Origin: JACPSX01 sp035288405 [NCBI: bacterium]
Lineage (GTDB): Bacteria > JACPSX01
Direction: 5' to 3'
Assembly (NCBI GenBank): GCA_035288405.1
Contig: DATEAK010000311.1
Location: forward strand, 1-16,433
DNA length: 16,433 nucleotides
How positions within the stretch are numbered: the first letter of the stretch is position 1; every line of letters starts with the position of its first letter. This document shows positions 1 through 7,088 of this stretch, piece by piece. A program made the translations under genes and the position numbers. The notes under the pieces were generated by a model. That model ran no database searches. It saw nothing but the letters and a program-made list of their open reading frames with translations, and was not told the origin of the DNA.

Positions 1-335
1 ACCTTTTCCGTGATGGCTTTCCAGGAGGAAAGAATGGCCACGCTGCTCAGCAGGGTCGTGAGCAGGATGAGAAACAAGCTGATCCCGTCCACCCCCACGC
101 TGTAGGAAACTCCCCAGCGCGGGATCCAGGGAATTTTTTCCACGAATTGCAAGGCGGGGGTGGAAGGGTCAAAGTCCGTGTAGAGCCGCAGCGACAAGAC
201 GAAGTCGGCCAGCGAGACAAGAAGCGCGCCCCAGCGGATCCATTGCACCCGTTGCCGGTTCAGGGCCATGAGAAAAACCGCCCCTACAATGGGGAGAAAC
301 GTAATCCAGGTCAGGACGGGGAAGCCGTTGTTCAC
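1..335 (-). CDS. nuoM: NADH-quinone oxidoreductase subunit M, 5' part (runs off the window)
   Basis: NuoM is one of the three large antiporter-like, proton-translocating subunits of the complex I membrane arm. About 111 codons are visible and the rest lies beyond base 1. I translated it by hand from a GTG at 335-333: it begins VNNGFPVLTWITFLPIVGA, a first membrane helix. A second hydrophobic segment (WGALLVSLADFVLSL) follows, then IPWIPRWGVSYSVGVDGIS, which matches the typical NuoM/ND4 N-terminal region, where a W-x-P stretch precedes a GVDGIS motif. A purine-rich GGAGAGAAG directly precedes the GTG. The gene begins 8 nt after the nuoL stop, the usual nuoL-nuoM order. Identity is secure from motif plus position; the start codon is likely but not proven. 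Confidence 0.9.
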   Translation of the reverse strand, partial: MNNGFPVLTWITFLPIVGAVFLMALNRQRVQWIRWGALLVSLADFVLSLRLYTDFDPSTPALQFVEKIPWIPRWGVSYSVGVDGISLFLILLTTLLSSVAILSSWKAITEK

Positions 336-343
336 CTTCTCTC

Positions 344-2266
344 CTACCTCAGAACGTACCAGAGGATGACGATCGTGCCGCCCAGGATCGTCAGGGCATA
401 GGTGCGGACATAACCCGATTGCAGGCGGCGCAAGACGGAGCCGCCGTTTTCCAGGAGACGGCCCACACCGTTTACCGTTCCTTCAATGACGAACAAGTCC
501 ATGGCGTTAAATAAGAGCTGAGAGCCTCGCACCAGGGGTTTCACGATAATGACTCCGTAGAACTCATCCACATAGTACTTGTTAAGCAGGGCCCGATAGG
601 TTCGAGGCCAGCGTGCCGCCAGAAGAGCAGGCCGCCGGGGATTTTTTACATAGAAACGATAGGCAACCCCGATCCCGCCCAGGGCCAGAAGAACCGAAAT
701 CCCCATGACCAGTAACTCCGGGCTGGAAGAATGGACCTCGGCCCCCAGTTTGTGGGTAGATTCCAAACCGAACACCGGAGCGAGGAAAGATTCAAACGGC
801 TGCCCGCCACCCAGGGCTGCGGGAACCCACAGATACCCCCCCACGACCGCGAGGACGGCCAGCAACATGAGGGGAACGGCCATCGCGGAGGGAGACTCGT
901 GCACGTGGCCCGCTCTGTGAGGATCGACGCGGCTTTCCCCGTGGAAGATCATGAAGAGGTGCCGCCCCATGTAAAAAGCCGTCAGGCCCGCCGTCACAGC
1001 CCCCACAATCCAAAAGCCCAGGCCGCCGTAGGGGCTGCTGTACGCTTGCCAGAGAATCTCATCCTTGCTGAAGAACCCCGAAAATCCCGGAATGCCCGCA
1101 ATCGCCAGAACCCCCATGAGGTTCGTCCAGTAAGTGACCGGCAGTTTTTTCTTGAGTCCCCCCATCTGCCGCATATCCTGTTCCCCGCCCAGCGCGTGGA
1201 TCACGCTGCCGGCAGCCAGAAACAGGAGAGCTTTGAAAAAAGCATGGGTCATCAGATGAAAGATCCCCGCCGCAAAGGCCCCCACCCCGACCGCCAAAAA
1301 CATGTAACCGAGCTGGCTGATAGTCGAATAGGCCAGAACCCGCTTGATGTCGTTTTGGACCAGGGCGATGGTGGCGGCGAACAGCGCCGTCACGGCTCCC
1401 ACGGTGGCCACTACGGTCATCGAGACAGGGGCCAGAAGGAAAAGAGCGTTGGTGCGGGCCACCATGTAGACTCCGGCCGTGACCATGGTGGCGGCGTGGA
1501 TCAGGGCGCTCACCGGCGTGGGCCCTTCCATGGCATCCGGCAGCCACACGTATAGAGGGATCTGGGCTGATTTCCCCGTAGCCCCCGCGAAGAGCAGGAG
1601 AGTAATCGCCGTAGCCAGTACAGTCCCCTCCCCGAGAACCTTGGAGGCGGAGCCGAAGACTTCGGTAAAGCCCAGCGTCTTGAAGTGGACGAAGATGAGG
1701 AACAAACCCACCAGGAAAGCAAAATCCCCCACCCGGTTCACGATGAACGCTTTTTTGGCCGCATCGGAGGCCGACTTCCTCTCGAACCAGAAACCGATGA
1801 GCAAATAAGAGCAGAGCCCCACGGCTTCCCAGCCGACGAACATGAGCAGGAAGTTGTTGGCCAGAACCAGGATCAACATGGAGAACGTGAACAAGTTCAG
1901 ATAGGAGAAGTAGCGGGCGTAGCCGCCATCCTCGTGCATGTAGCCCACGGAATAGACATGGATGAGGAACCCGACACCGGTCACCACCAGAATCATCACC
2001 GACGACAGCGGATCGACCTGAAAACCGACGACGGCGCGGAAATCTCCGGCCGAGATCCAAGTGTAGAGGATCTTCTCGAAATGCCGGGACTCCACGGGCA
2101 GTGAGAGTAAGGCCTGCAGGATGCCCAGGGAGAGGAGAAAGGAGAGCCCCACCACGCCGCAGCCCACCCAGGTGACGGCCCTCTTGCCCAGTGCTTTGCC
2201 GAACAATCCGTTGATGATGAACCCCAGGAGGATCAGCAGCGGCACCCAGCCTACATAGTCAAGCAT
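344..2266 (-). CDS. nuoL: NADH-quinone oxidoreductase subunit L
   Basis: NuoL is the distal antiporter-like subunit of complex I, an inner-membrane proton channel with the long lateral helix. I place the start at the ATG at 2266 (640 aa, beginning MLDYVGWVPLL), with GGAGAG upstream. The open frame continues upstream to 2359, but that extension is hydrophilic and lies over a stem-loop repeat, so I reject it. Family landmarks are present: VGWEAVGLCSYLLIGFW with Glu147; VNRVGDFAFLVG; GKSAQIPLYVWLPDAM with Lys232, followed by EGPTPVSALIHAATMV; Lys345 in HAFFKALLFL; and Lys401 in FSGFFSKDEIL. These are the acidic and lysine residues expected along the channel. Many membrane helices are followed by a C-terminal stretch (YYVDEFYGVIIVKP) typical of NuoL. 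Length matches the family, and it is followed 8 nt later by nuoM. Confidence 0.97.
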   Translation of the reverse strand: MLDYVGWVPLLILLGFIINGLFGKALGKRAVTWVGCGVVGLSFLLSLGILQALLSLPVESRHFEKILYTWISAGDFRAVVGFQVDPLSSVMILVVTGVGFLIHVYSVGYMHEDGGYARYFSYLNLFTFSMLILVLANNFLLMFVGWEAVGLCSYLLIGFWFERKSASDAAKKAFIVNRVGDFAFLVGLFLIFVHFKTLGFTEVFGSASKVLGEGTVLATAITLLLFAGATGKSAQIPLYVWLPDAMEGPTPVSALIHAATMVTAGVYMVARTNALFLLAPVSMTVVATVGAVTALFAATIALVQNDIKRVLAYSTISQLGYMFLAVGVGAFAAGIFHLMTHAFFKALLFLAAGSVIHALGGEQDMRQMGGLKKKLPVTYWTNLMGVLAIAGIPGFSGFFSKDEILWQAYSSPYGGLGFWIVGAVTAGLTAFYMGRHLFMIFHGESRVDPHRAGHVHESPSAMAVPLMLLAVLAVVGGYLWVPAALGGGQPFESFLAPVFGLESTHKLGAEVHSSSPELLVMGISVLLALGGIGVAYRFYVKNPRRPALLAARWPRTYRALLNKYYVDEFYGVIIVKPLVRGSQLLFNAMDLFVIEGTVNGVGRLLENGGSVLRRLQSGYVRTYALTILGGTIVILWYVLR

Positions 2267-2268
2267 AC

Positions 2269-2445
2269 TCAAACTCTCTCCAGTTCTTTCCCCGAGATGG
2301 TACCCCCCCCGTTTGGAAGAAGAGAACCCTCGATCCAGCCCACATGACTCGCGTCGCAAGCGCTTCGGGAGCCCCAGGGGGCTCCCCCGAGGATCTTGCC
2401 AGCGGAATCAACACTTCCATCAGAAGCGCGGACGAGGCACGTCAT
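2269..2445 (-). CDS. Possible 58-residue small ORF filling the nuoK-nuoL gap
   Basis: An ATG at 2445 opens a frame of 58 codons ending in TGA at 2271-2269, two bases before the nuoL ATG. The start lies 2 nt after the nuoK stop (TAGCCATG), and GAAGGGG inside the nuoK 3' end is at ribosome-binding distance. The product (MTCLVRASDGSVDSAGKIL...SGKELERV) is rich in Gly and Ser, with no membrane segment, signal or motif that I recognise. Against it: the ORF runs straight through a stem-loop repeat copy (2352-2393) and an 8-G run, and no complex I accessory protein is known to me at this place. It may be only a readable spacer, or a translated leader coupling nuoK to nuoL. Low confidence as a gene. 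Confidence 0.22.
   Translation of the reverse strand: MTCLVRASDGSVDSAGKILGGAPWGSRSACDASHVGWIEGSLLPNGGGTISGKELERV
2352..2393 (-). repeat. GC-rich stem-loop repeat copy between nuoK and nuoL
   Basis: Bases 2367-2386 form a near-perfect inverted repeat: a 9-bp arm GGGAGCCCC, two central bases, then GGGGCTCCC. On the minus strand this copy shares three blocks with the element at 7194-7248, in the same order. They are TCCTCGGGGGAGCC (14/14), GGCTCCCGAA (10/10), and a following 12-mer with 9 matches (GCGCTTGCGACG against CGGCTTGCGGCG). Only the loop between the arms differs. Two such copies about 4.8 kb apart point to a dispersed REP-like element. In the nuo mRNA it would fold into a stable hairpin between nuoK and nuoL, where it could stabilise or pause the transcript (inference). 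Confidence 0.65.
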
Positions 2446-2447
2446 GG

Positions 2448-2756
2448 CTACCCCTTCAGCAAGTTCACGCGGTCGACGTCTACGGATTCCCGATTCCGGT
2501 AGACGGACACGATGATGGCCAGCCCCACGGCCGCCTCGGCCGCCGCCACGGTCATGACGAAGAAGACGATGATCTGACCGTTCAAGGAATCGAGATAGCG
2601 CGAGAAGGCCACGAAGGTCAGGTTCACCGCATTGAGCATGATCTCGATGCTCAGGAAGATGATGATCGCGTTGCGGCGCACCAGCACGCCCGCCACACCG
2701 ATGGCGAAAAGAGCTGCGCTAACAATTAGGTAATGGCTGAGAGGAACCAAGGGCAT
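2448..2756 (-). CDS. nuoK: NADH-quinone oxidoreductase subunit K
   Basis: NuoK is a small three-helix membrane subunit of complex I (ND4L family) that links the quinone module to the antiporter-like subunits. The 102-residue protein has the expected length and three hydrophobic helices (about residues 5-24, 29-50 and 60-85). The two conserved membrane glutamates are visible: Glu38 in [13 protein letters not shown] and Glu74 in [11 protein letters not shown]. Family blocks [20 protein letters not shown] and DGQ/NGQ-type [20 protein letters not shown] are intact. The ATG at 2756 lies close to AGGAG; a TTG two codons later would sit at better spacing and is an alternative. It follows nuoJ by 22 nt. 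The gap to nuoL is 181 nt, the longest in this operon. Confidence 0.96.
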   Translation of the reverse strand: MPLVPLSHYLIVSAALFAIGVAGVLVRRNAIIIFLSIEIMLNAVNLTFVAFSRYLDSLNGQIIVFFVMTVAAAEAAVGLAIIVSVYRNRESVDVDRVNLLKG

Positions 2757-2778
2757 CTCCTAACGGCTGCTGAAAATA

Positions 2779-3288
2779 CTAGAGTTTCTTTTTGGCCAAA
2801 ATCACCACCCCCACCAGAGCCACGAAGATCAGCACCGAGGTGGCCTCGAAGGGGAATAAGAAGTCAGTGAACAAGGCACGCCCCACCGCCTGGGTATTGC
2901 CGGCTTGTCGTATGACCTCTTGGGAGAAAGGCCCTTGGGGTCCCAAGGAGATCTTGCCGGCCAGCACTCCTCCCAACAGCCCCAGCAGGACCAGAGTTCC
3001 AATCGATCCGGCCGTTTTCATCAAGCTCACCCCTCTCTCCTCGATGTCTTCGCGGCGCAGATTCAGGAGCATGATCACGAAGAGGAAGAGGACCATGATG
3101 GCCCCGGTGTAAACGATGATCTGAGCCGCCGCGATGAATTCCGCACCCAGGATAAGAAAAAGACCTGCCAGGGAAACGAAAGAGATGATGGCAAAGACCA
3201 CGCTGTAAACCGGGTGTGTCTGAAGAACCACCAGGAGCGCCGCAGCCAGCATAACGGCCGACAGAATGTAGAAGAGAACAGCCGGCAT
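2779..3288 (-). CDS. nuoJ: NADH-quinone oxidoreductase subunit J
   Basis: NuoJ (ND6 family) is a five-helix membrane subunit of complex I, next to NuoK, that takes part in coupling quinone reduction to proton pumping. The protein is 169 residues from the ATG at 3288, with GAGGTGG just upstream. A GTG two codons earlier (3294) is the alternative. The family signature region AEFIAAAQIIVYTGAIMVLF, followed by LFVIMLLNL, is at about residues 50-80. Hydrophobic segments lie near residues 5-23, 28-48, 55-77, 92-111 and 147-165. It starts 7 nt after the nuoH stop. In most complete operons nuoI stands between nuoH and nuoJ, and here there is no room for it. Confidence 0.96.
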   Translation of the reverse strand: MPAVLFYILSAVMLAAALLVVLQTHPVYSVVFAIISFVSLAGLFLILGAEFIAAAQIIVYTGAIMVLFLFVIMLLNLRREDIEERGVSLMKTAGSIGTLVLLGLLGGVLAGKISLGPQGPFSQEVIRQAGNTQAVGRALFTDFLFPFEATSVLIFVALVGVVILAKKKL

Positions 3289-3295
3289 TTCCACC

Positions 3296-4309
3296 TCACT
3301 CCAGCAGCACGAGCCCGAGACCCGTGAGCAGAATATTGAGCAGGGAAAGGGGGAGGAACACTTTCCACCCCAAATTCATGAGCTGGTCATAGCGAAACCG
3401 GGGGAGCGTCCAGCGCACCCACAGGAAGAAAAACAGGAAAAAGACCACCTTGCCGACAAACCACAGGACGGGAGGGATTCCCAGAGACCCCAGTCCGGGA
3501 AGGCCCTGCCATCCTCCGAAGTAGAGAGTGACGGCCATGGCTGAGATGGTGAACATGGCGGCGTACTCGGACATGAAGAAGAGAGAAAACTTCATGCTGC
3601 TGTATTCCGTGTGATATCCGGCCACCAGCTCCGGCTCGGCTTCCGGCAGATCGAAGGGGAGACGGTTCGTCTCGGCGAAGGCGGCGATGAGGAAGATCAC
3701 AAAGCCCAGAGGTTGCAGAAAGACATACCAGAGATTCGATTGATCCTCGACCACCCGGGTCAAGCTCAGGCTGTGGGACATCATGAGAACTCCGACAATG
3801 GACATCCCCAAAGAGAGTTCGTAGCTGATCATCTGAGCTGCGGAGCGCAGCCCCCCCAGCAAGGAGTATTTGTTGTTGGAAGACCACCCGGCCAGGACGA
3901 TTCCGTAGACTCCCATGGAAGAGAGGGCAAAGATATAGAGGATGCCGATATTCACATCGGCGATTTGCAGGGGGACGGGCTCGGGCAGCAGCCCGAAGAA
4001 ATCAGTGGGCGGCCCGATGGGGATTACCGCATAGGAAGCAAAGGCCGCGATCGTAGAGATCGCCGGCGCCAGGACATAAATGACCTTGTCCACGTGATCG
4101 GGGATCACGTCTTCCTTGAACATGAGCTTGAGACCGTCGGCCAGGGGCTGCAACAATCCAAACGGACCGACCCGGTTTGGGCCGAAGCGAAGCTGGATGC
4201 GTCCGGAAACCTTGCGCTCCGCCAGCGTCATGTAGGCGACGATCCCCAAGACCGCGCCGAAGATCACACCTACCTTCAGCAGAGTTACGAGCCACCAAAG
4301 AACGGACAT
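3296..4309 (-). CDS. nuoH: NADH-quinone oxidoreductase subunit H
   Basis: NuoH (ND1 family) is the membrane subunit that forms much of the quinone-access tunnel where the hydrophilic and membrane arms meet. I use the ATG at 4309 (337 aa, MSVLWWLVTLLKVG), which has AGGA just upstream. An in-frame ATG at 4336 sits in the centre of a perfect palindrome, lacks a ribosome-binding site and adds nine hydrophilic residues. Conserved blocks are present: AERKVSGRIQLRFGPNRVGP near residue 30; LQPLADGLKLMFKED; ADVNIGILYIFALSSMGVYG; GWSSNNKYSLLGGLRSAAQM followed by ISYELSLG; and AFAETNRLPFDLPEAEPELV followed by AGYHTEYSSMKF, the acidic loop near the quinone site. Length and about eight membrane helices fit the family. 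nuoF lies upstream, where nuoG would usually come between. Confidence 0.97.
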   Translation of the reverse strand: MSVLWWLVTLLKVGVIFGAVLGIVAYMTLAERKVSGRIQLRFGPNRVGPFGLLQPLADGLKLMFKEDVIPDHVDKVIYVLAPAISTIAAFASYAVIPIGPPTDFFGLLPEPVPLQIADVNIGILYIFALSSMGVYGIVLAGWSSNNKYSLLGGLRSAAQMISYELSLGMSIVGVLMMSHSLSLTRVVEDQSNLWYVFLQPLGFVIFLIAAFAETNRLPFDLPEAEPELVAGYHTEYSSMKFSLFFMSEYAAMFTISAMAVTLYFGGWQGLPGLGSLGIPPVLWFVGKVVFFLFFFLWVRWTLPRFRYDQLMNLGWKVFLPLSLLNILLTGLGLVLLE

Positions 4310-4327
4310 ACGTCCTGCATCCTCTGT

Positions 4328-4343
4328 CCCGCCCATGGGCGGG
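4328..4343. repeat. Perfect 16-nt palindrome in the nuoF-nuoH gap
   Basis: CCCGCCCATGGGCGGG reads the same on both strands over all 16 bases. It lies in the short spacer between the nuoF stop (4363) and the preferred nuoH start (4309). In RNA it could fold into a GC hairpin with a small loop. It occupies the position where nuoG is normally found. It could be an intercistronic processing or stabilising structure, a protein-binding site, or a scar; the sequence alone does not decide. Confidence 0.6.
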
Positions 4344-4362
4344 ATTCAACCGCCGCGAATCA

Positions 4363-5631
4363 CTAGCGCGAGAAAGGGCAACCCTTGCCCTGAATGTGTG
4401 CTTCGTACTCGGCGCGGAAAAGCATGATCGTGCTTTCCACCGGAGTGAGGGCTGCATCACCGAAGGGGCATAGGGTCTGGCCCCGAATGTTGTTGCACAC
4501 GTCCAGGAGCAGATCCAGGTCTTCTTGCCGCCCCTTGCCATGCTCGATGCGCTCGAGAACCACGCTCATCCAGCGGGTCCCCTCCCGGCAGGGGGTGCAT
4601 TGCCCGCAGGATTCGTGTTCGTAGAAATGACACAGGTTCAGGGCGGCCCATACCATGCAGGTCGTGTCATCCATAACGATGATCCCCGCCGACCCCAAGA
4701 GAGACCCGGCTTGGGCCACGGACTCGAAATCGAGCTTTACGTCCAGATGCTTCTCGGTCAGGAAAGGAACCGAGGAGCCTCCGGGGATAAACGCTTTGAG
4801 CTGCCGGCCGCCCCGGATGCCTCCGGCGTGCTCGTAAATAAGCTCGCGGGCTGTGACCCCCATGGGGAGTTCGTAGGTTCCCGGGCGGTTGACATGACCG
4901 CTGACGCCGAAAACCCGAGTGCCGGTGCTTTTTTCGGTGCCGATGGCAGCAAACCACTCGGGCCCTTTCCAGATAATGTCAGGAATGTTGGCGAGGGTCT
5001 CGACGTTGTTGATCACCGTCGGACCGCCGAATAAGCCTTGAGTGGCCGGAAACGGAGGTTTCACCCGGGGCTCGCCGCGCTTTCCCTCGAGAGACTCCAT
5101 AAGGGCAGTCTCCTCTCCGCAAATGTACGCGCCGGCCCCCCGATGAACGTGCACATCCAGATGAAAATCGCTGTCCAGGATGTTCTTCCCCAGGAACCCG
5201 GCGGCTCGGGCTTCCGCGATGGCCTGTTCGAGCACTCTGGCTCCGTAGATCATTTCCCCCCGGATGTAGATGTAGGCGGTATGGATCCCGATCGCGTAGC
5301 AGGTCAGAGCGATTCCTTCCAGGAGCAGGTGAGGGTCCTTCTCGATGATGACCCGATCCTTAAACGTCCCGGGTTCGCTCTCGTCCGCGTTGCAGCAAAG
5401 GTATTTGGCAAGCTTGGATTCCTTGGGAACAAAACTCCACTTGAGTCCCGTCGGAAATCCCGCCCCGCCGCGCCCACGCAGTCCGGAGCGCTTGACGATC
5501 TCGATGAGATCGTCCGGTTTGATCTCTTTGAGAGCCTTCTCGAGAGCCCGGTAGCCGCCGCGGGACCGGTAGATCTCCAGCGCCTGGGAGTTCGGAACGT
5601 CGACATTCTTAAAGACGATCCTCTCGGCCAC
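4363..5631 (-). CDS. nuoF: NADH-quinone oxidoreductase subunit F (NADH- and FMN-binding)
   Basis: NuoF is the NADH dehydrogenase subunit of complex I. It binds NADH and FMN, carries the first [4Fe-4S] cluster of the wire (N3), and sits in the cytoplasmic arm. The 422-residue protein starts at a GTG (5631) with GGAGGG at good spacing, overlapping the end of nuoE. Motifs in order: GRGGAGFPTGLKW at 53-65 (FMN site), NADESEPGTFKDR at 81-93 (NADH site), GAGAYICGEETAL at 165-177, and ESCGQCTPCREG around 340-351. The N3 ligands Cys342, Cys345 and Cys348 are present, and the fourth is Cys388 in TLCPFGD. Nothing is missing, so this should be a functional FMN subunit. Its normal partner NuoG is not encoded next door. 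Confidence 0.98.
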   Translation of the reverse strand: MAERIVFKNVDVPNSQALEIYRSRGGYRALEKALKEIKPDDLIEIVKRSGLRGRGGAGFPTGLKWSFVPKESKLAKYLCCNADESEPGTFKDRVIIEKDPHLLLEGIALTCYAIGIHTAYIYIRGEMIYGARVLEQAIAEARAAGFLGKNILDSDFHLDVHVHRGAGAYICGEETALMESLEGKRGEPRVKPPFPATQGLFGGPTVINNVETLANIPDIIWKGPEWFAAIGTEKSTGTRVFGVSGHVNRPGTYELPMGVTARELIYEHAGGIRGGRQLKAFIPGGSSVPFLTEKHLDVKLDFESVAQAGSLLGSAGIIVMDDTTCMVWAALNLCHFYEHESCGQCTPCREGTRWMSVVLERIEHGKGRQEDLDLLLDVCNNIRGQTLCPFGDAALTPVESTIMLFRAEYEAHIQGKGCPFSR

Positions 5632-5639
5632 AGTCCCTC

Positions 5640-6110
5640 CTACTTCCGAGAGAGTTCTTCCAAAATCCGATCCACCTTTTCCGGGTTCAGCCCCTCGTAG
5701 TAGTCGTCATTGATCTGGATCACCGGGGCCGTTCCGCAGGAGGCCAGGCACTCAACGGTCACCAGGCTGAATGTGCCATCGGGGGTCGTCTCTCCGACTT
5801 CGATCCCAAGCTTCCCCTGTAGATACTCCAGGATCTTTTGGCTCCCGCATAGCGCGCAGGGCAGCGTGCGGCAGACCTGGATCACGTACTTCCCCATCTT
5901 CTCCTTGTAGAACATCGTATAAAAAGAAGCCACGCTGTGTACGTAAGTCGGCGTCAGAGACAAGAGCCCCGCAACATAGTCGATGGCTTCCTTGGAGACA
6001 TAGCCCACTTCGGACTGGACGAGATGGAGTGTGGGGAGGAGGGCAGCCCGCTTGTCCGGATAGTGCTCAAGCAATTGCTGAAATTTTTCCATTGCCGCCT
6101 GTGAAAGCAT
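5640..6110 (-). CDS. nuoE: NADH-quinone oxidoreductase subunit E ([2Fe-2S], thioredoxin-like)
   Basis: NuoE is the 24-kDa-type subunit of the NADH module. It has an N-terminal helical part and a thioredoxin-like fold holding the off-path [2Fe-2S] cluster N1a. The 156-residue protein shows the family pattern: LLPTLHLVQSEVGYVS in the N-terminal half, then VASFYTMF. The four cluster cysteines are in two pairs, C-x4-C in CRTLPCALCG and C-x3-C in ECLASCGTAP. The C-terminal block INDDYYEGLNPEKVDRIL is also typical. It is followed by nuoF after 8 nt, as in most operons, and preceded by nuoC at 15 nt, where nuoD would normally intervene. The ATG at 6110 has only a distant GAGG; an ATG six codons later is possible. 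Confidence 0.97.
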   Translation of the reverse strand: MLSQAAMEKFQQLLEHYPDKRAALLPTLHLVQSEVGYVSKEAIDYVAGLLSLTPTYVHSVASFYTMFYKEKMGKYVIQVCRTLPCALCGSQKILEYLQGKLGIEVGETTPDGTFSLVTVECLASCGTAPVIQINDDYYEGLNPEKVDRILEELSRK

Positions 6111-6125
6111 GGGTCCGCTGCCTCT

Positions 6126-6596
6126 TTAGGACTGTTCGCGTTTACCCCGCAGAGGAAAATCCTTCCGCAAGGGGTGACCTTCAAACCCGTCGGGAGTCAG
6201 GATTCTTCTCAAGTCGGGATGAGCGCCGAAGGTGATCCCGTACATGTCGTAGATCTCCCGCTCAAACCAGTTTGCAGAGGGCCAGACAGACACCACCGAA
6301 GGGAGTGAGCAAGAATCGGCGGGAACCCCGACTTTGAGGCGGACTCTGAGACGCCGGCTCAAAGCATAGAGGTGATAAACAACCTCAAAGCGCGGATCGC
6401 GATCCCAATAATCCACCCCGCACAGGTCACTCAAGTAAGTAAACCCCAACTCCGGGTCGTCCCGTAAGAACCGGCAGACTTCTTGAATCTGCTCACGCTG
6501 AATCACCAGCGTCGGCCACCCCGACGCTTCTTCGGTGCCGAGTACCGCCGCAGGAAAAGTCCGGCGCGTCTTGAGGATCACAGGATCATCTGGCAC
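6126..6596 (-). CDS. nuoC: NADH-quinone oxidoreductase subunit C (stand-alone, not fused to NuoD)
   Basis: NuoC (30-kDa subunit family) is a structural protein of the hydrophilic arm that contacts NuoD, NuoB and NuoI near the quinone site. The signature WFEREIYDMYGITFGAHPDL, followed by RRILTPDGFEGHPLRKDFPL, is complete, and FTYLSDLCGVDYWDRDPRFE precedes it. I prefer the GTG start at 6596: it has GGAGGG at six bases and gives 156 residues, a normal stand-alone NuoC length with the usual short N-terminus. The longer reading from the ATG at 6650 (174 aa) lacks a ribosome-binding site. The gene ends right after the NuoC signature with no NuoD domain, so this is not the fused NuoCD of enterobacteria. 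nuoB does not precede it and nuoD does not follow it. Confidence 0.93.
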   Translation of the reverse strand: MPDDPVILKTRRTFPAAVLGTEEASGWPTLVIQREQIQEVCRFLRDDPELGFTYLSDLCGVDYWDRDPRFEVVYHLYALSRRLRVRLKVGVPADSCSLPSVVSVWPSANWFEREIYDMYGITFGAHPDLRRILTPDGFEGHPLRKDFPLRGKREQS

Positions 6597-6677
6597 TTTG
6601 CCCTCCAGACATTTCCCGCGGGGAAACAACGAGCTGCCGTCCACCGCCATTTTTCAACAGCGCCATTCCCTCTTCCG

Positions 6678-7031
6678 CTACTCCCAATCGAATGCACCCC
6701 GCTTCCAGAGATAAACGAAGCTAAGAAGCAAGATACCGATGAAGACCACCATCTCAATGAAACCGAACCAGCGCAAATCCGCAAAAACCACCGCCCAAGG
6801 GTAGAGAAAAACGGTTTCCACGTCAAACAAGATGAAGAGCATGGCGATCAGGTAAAACTTCACCGAGAAACGCAGACGGGCATCCCCTACAGGCTCCATG
6901 CCGCATTCGTAGGCGGAGAGTTTGATTTTTTCGTAGGTCTTCTGCCCCACGAAGTAAGAGAGAACAATAGTGCCTAAGGCAAAGCCCGTAGCCAACAGGA
7001 GCAAGATAAAAATTGGAAGGTATTCACTCAT
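6678..7031 (-). CDS. nuoA: NADH-quinone oxidoreductase subunit A
   Basis: NuoA (ND3 family) is a three-helix membrane subunit next to NuoH. Its long loop reaches towards the quinone site. The protein is about 117 residues from the ATG at 7031; a GTG three codons upstream (7040) is an alternative. The loop and second-helix signature is visible: YECGMEPVGDARLRFSVKFY, then LIAMLFILFDVETVFLYPWA with the conserved Asp and Glu in the membrane. The C-terminus KRGAFDWE is typical of bacterial NuoA. It is the first gene of the operon. Upstream is a 600-nt gene-free region with a plausible promoter, and 27 nt separate its stop from the nearest possible nuoC ATG. Confidence 0.96.
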   Translation of the reverse strand: MSEYLPIFILLLLATGFALGTIVLSYFVGQKTYEKIKLSAYECGMEPVGDARLRFSVKFYLIAMLFILFDVETVFLYPWAVVFADLRWFGFIEMVVFIGILLLSFVYLWKRGAFDWE

Positions 7032-7088
7032 CTCCCGCACCGAGCTCGTTACCGTTTCTTTTCAAGTTCCTTTTTTCACAACTCGCGC

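Noticed and set aside
731-1555. 274-residue open frame on the plus strand
   Set aside because: It is entirely antisense to nuoL, with a His/Arg/Gln-rich, non-protein-like composition. It is a shadow of the GC-rich nuoL frame.
2267-2359. N-terminal extension of nuoL up to 2359
   Set aside because: The extra 31 residues are hydrophilic, overlap the stem-loop repeat region and precede a normal NuoL N-terminus at 2266.
3611-4366. 251-residue open frame on the plus strand
   Set aside because: It is antisense to nuoH and made of charged low-similarity sequence. nuoH on the other strand has all its family motifs.
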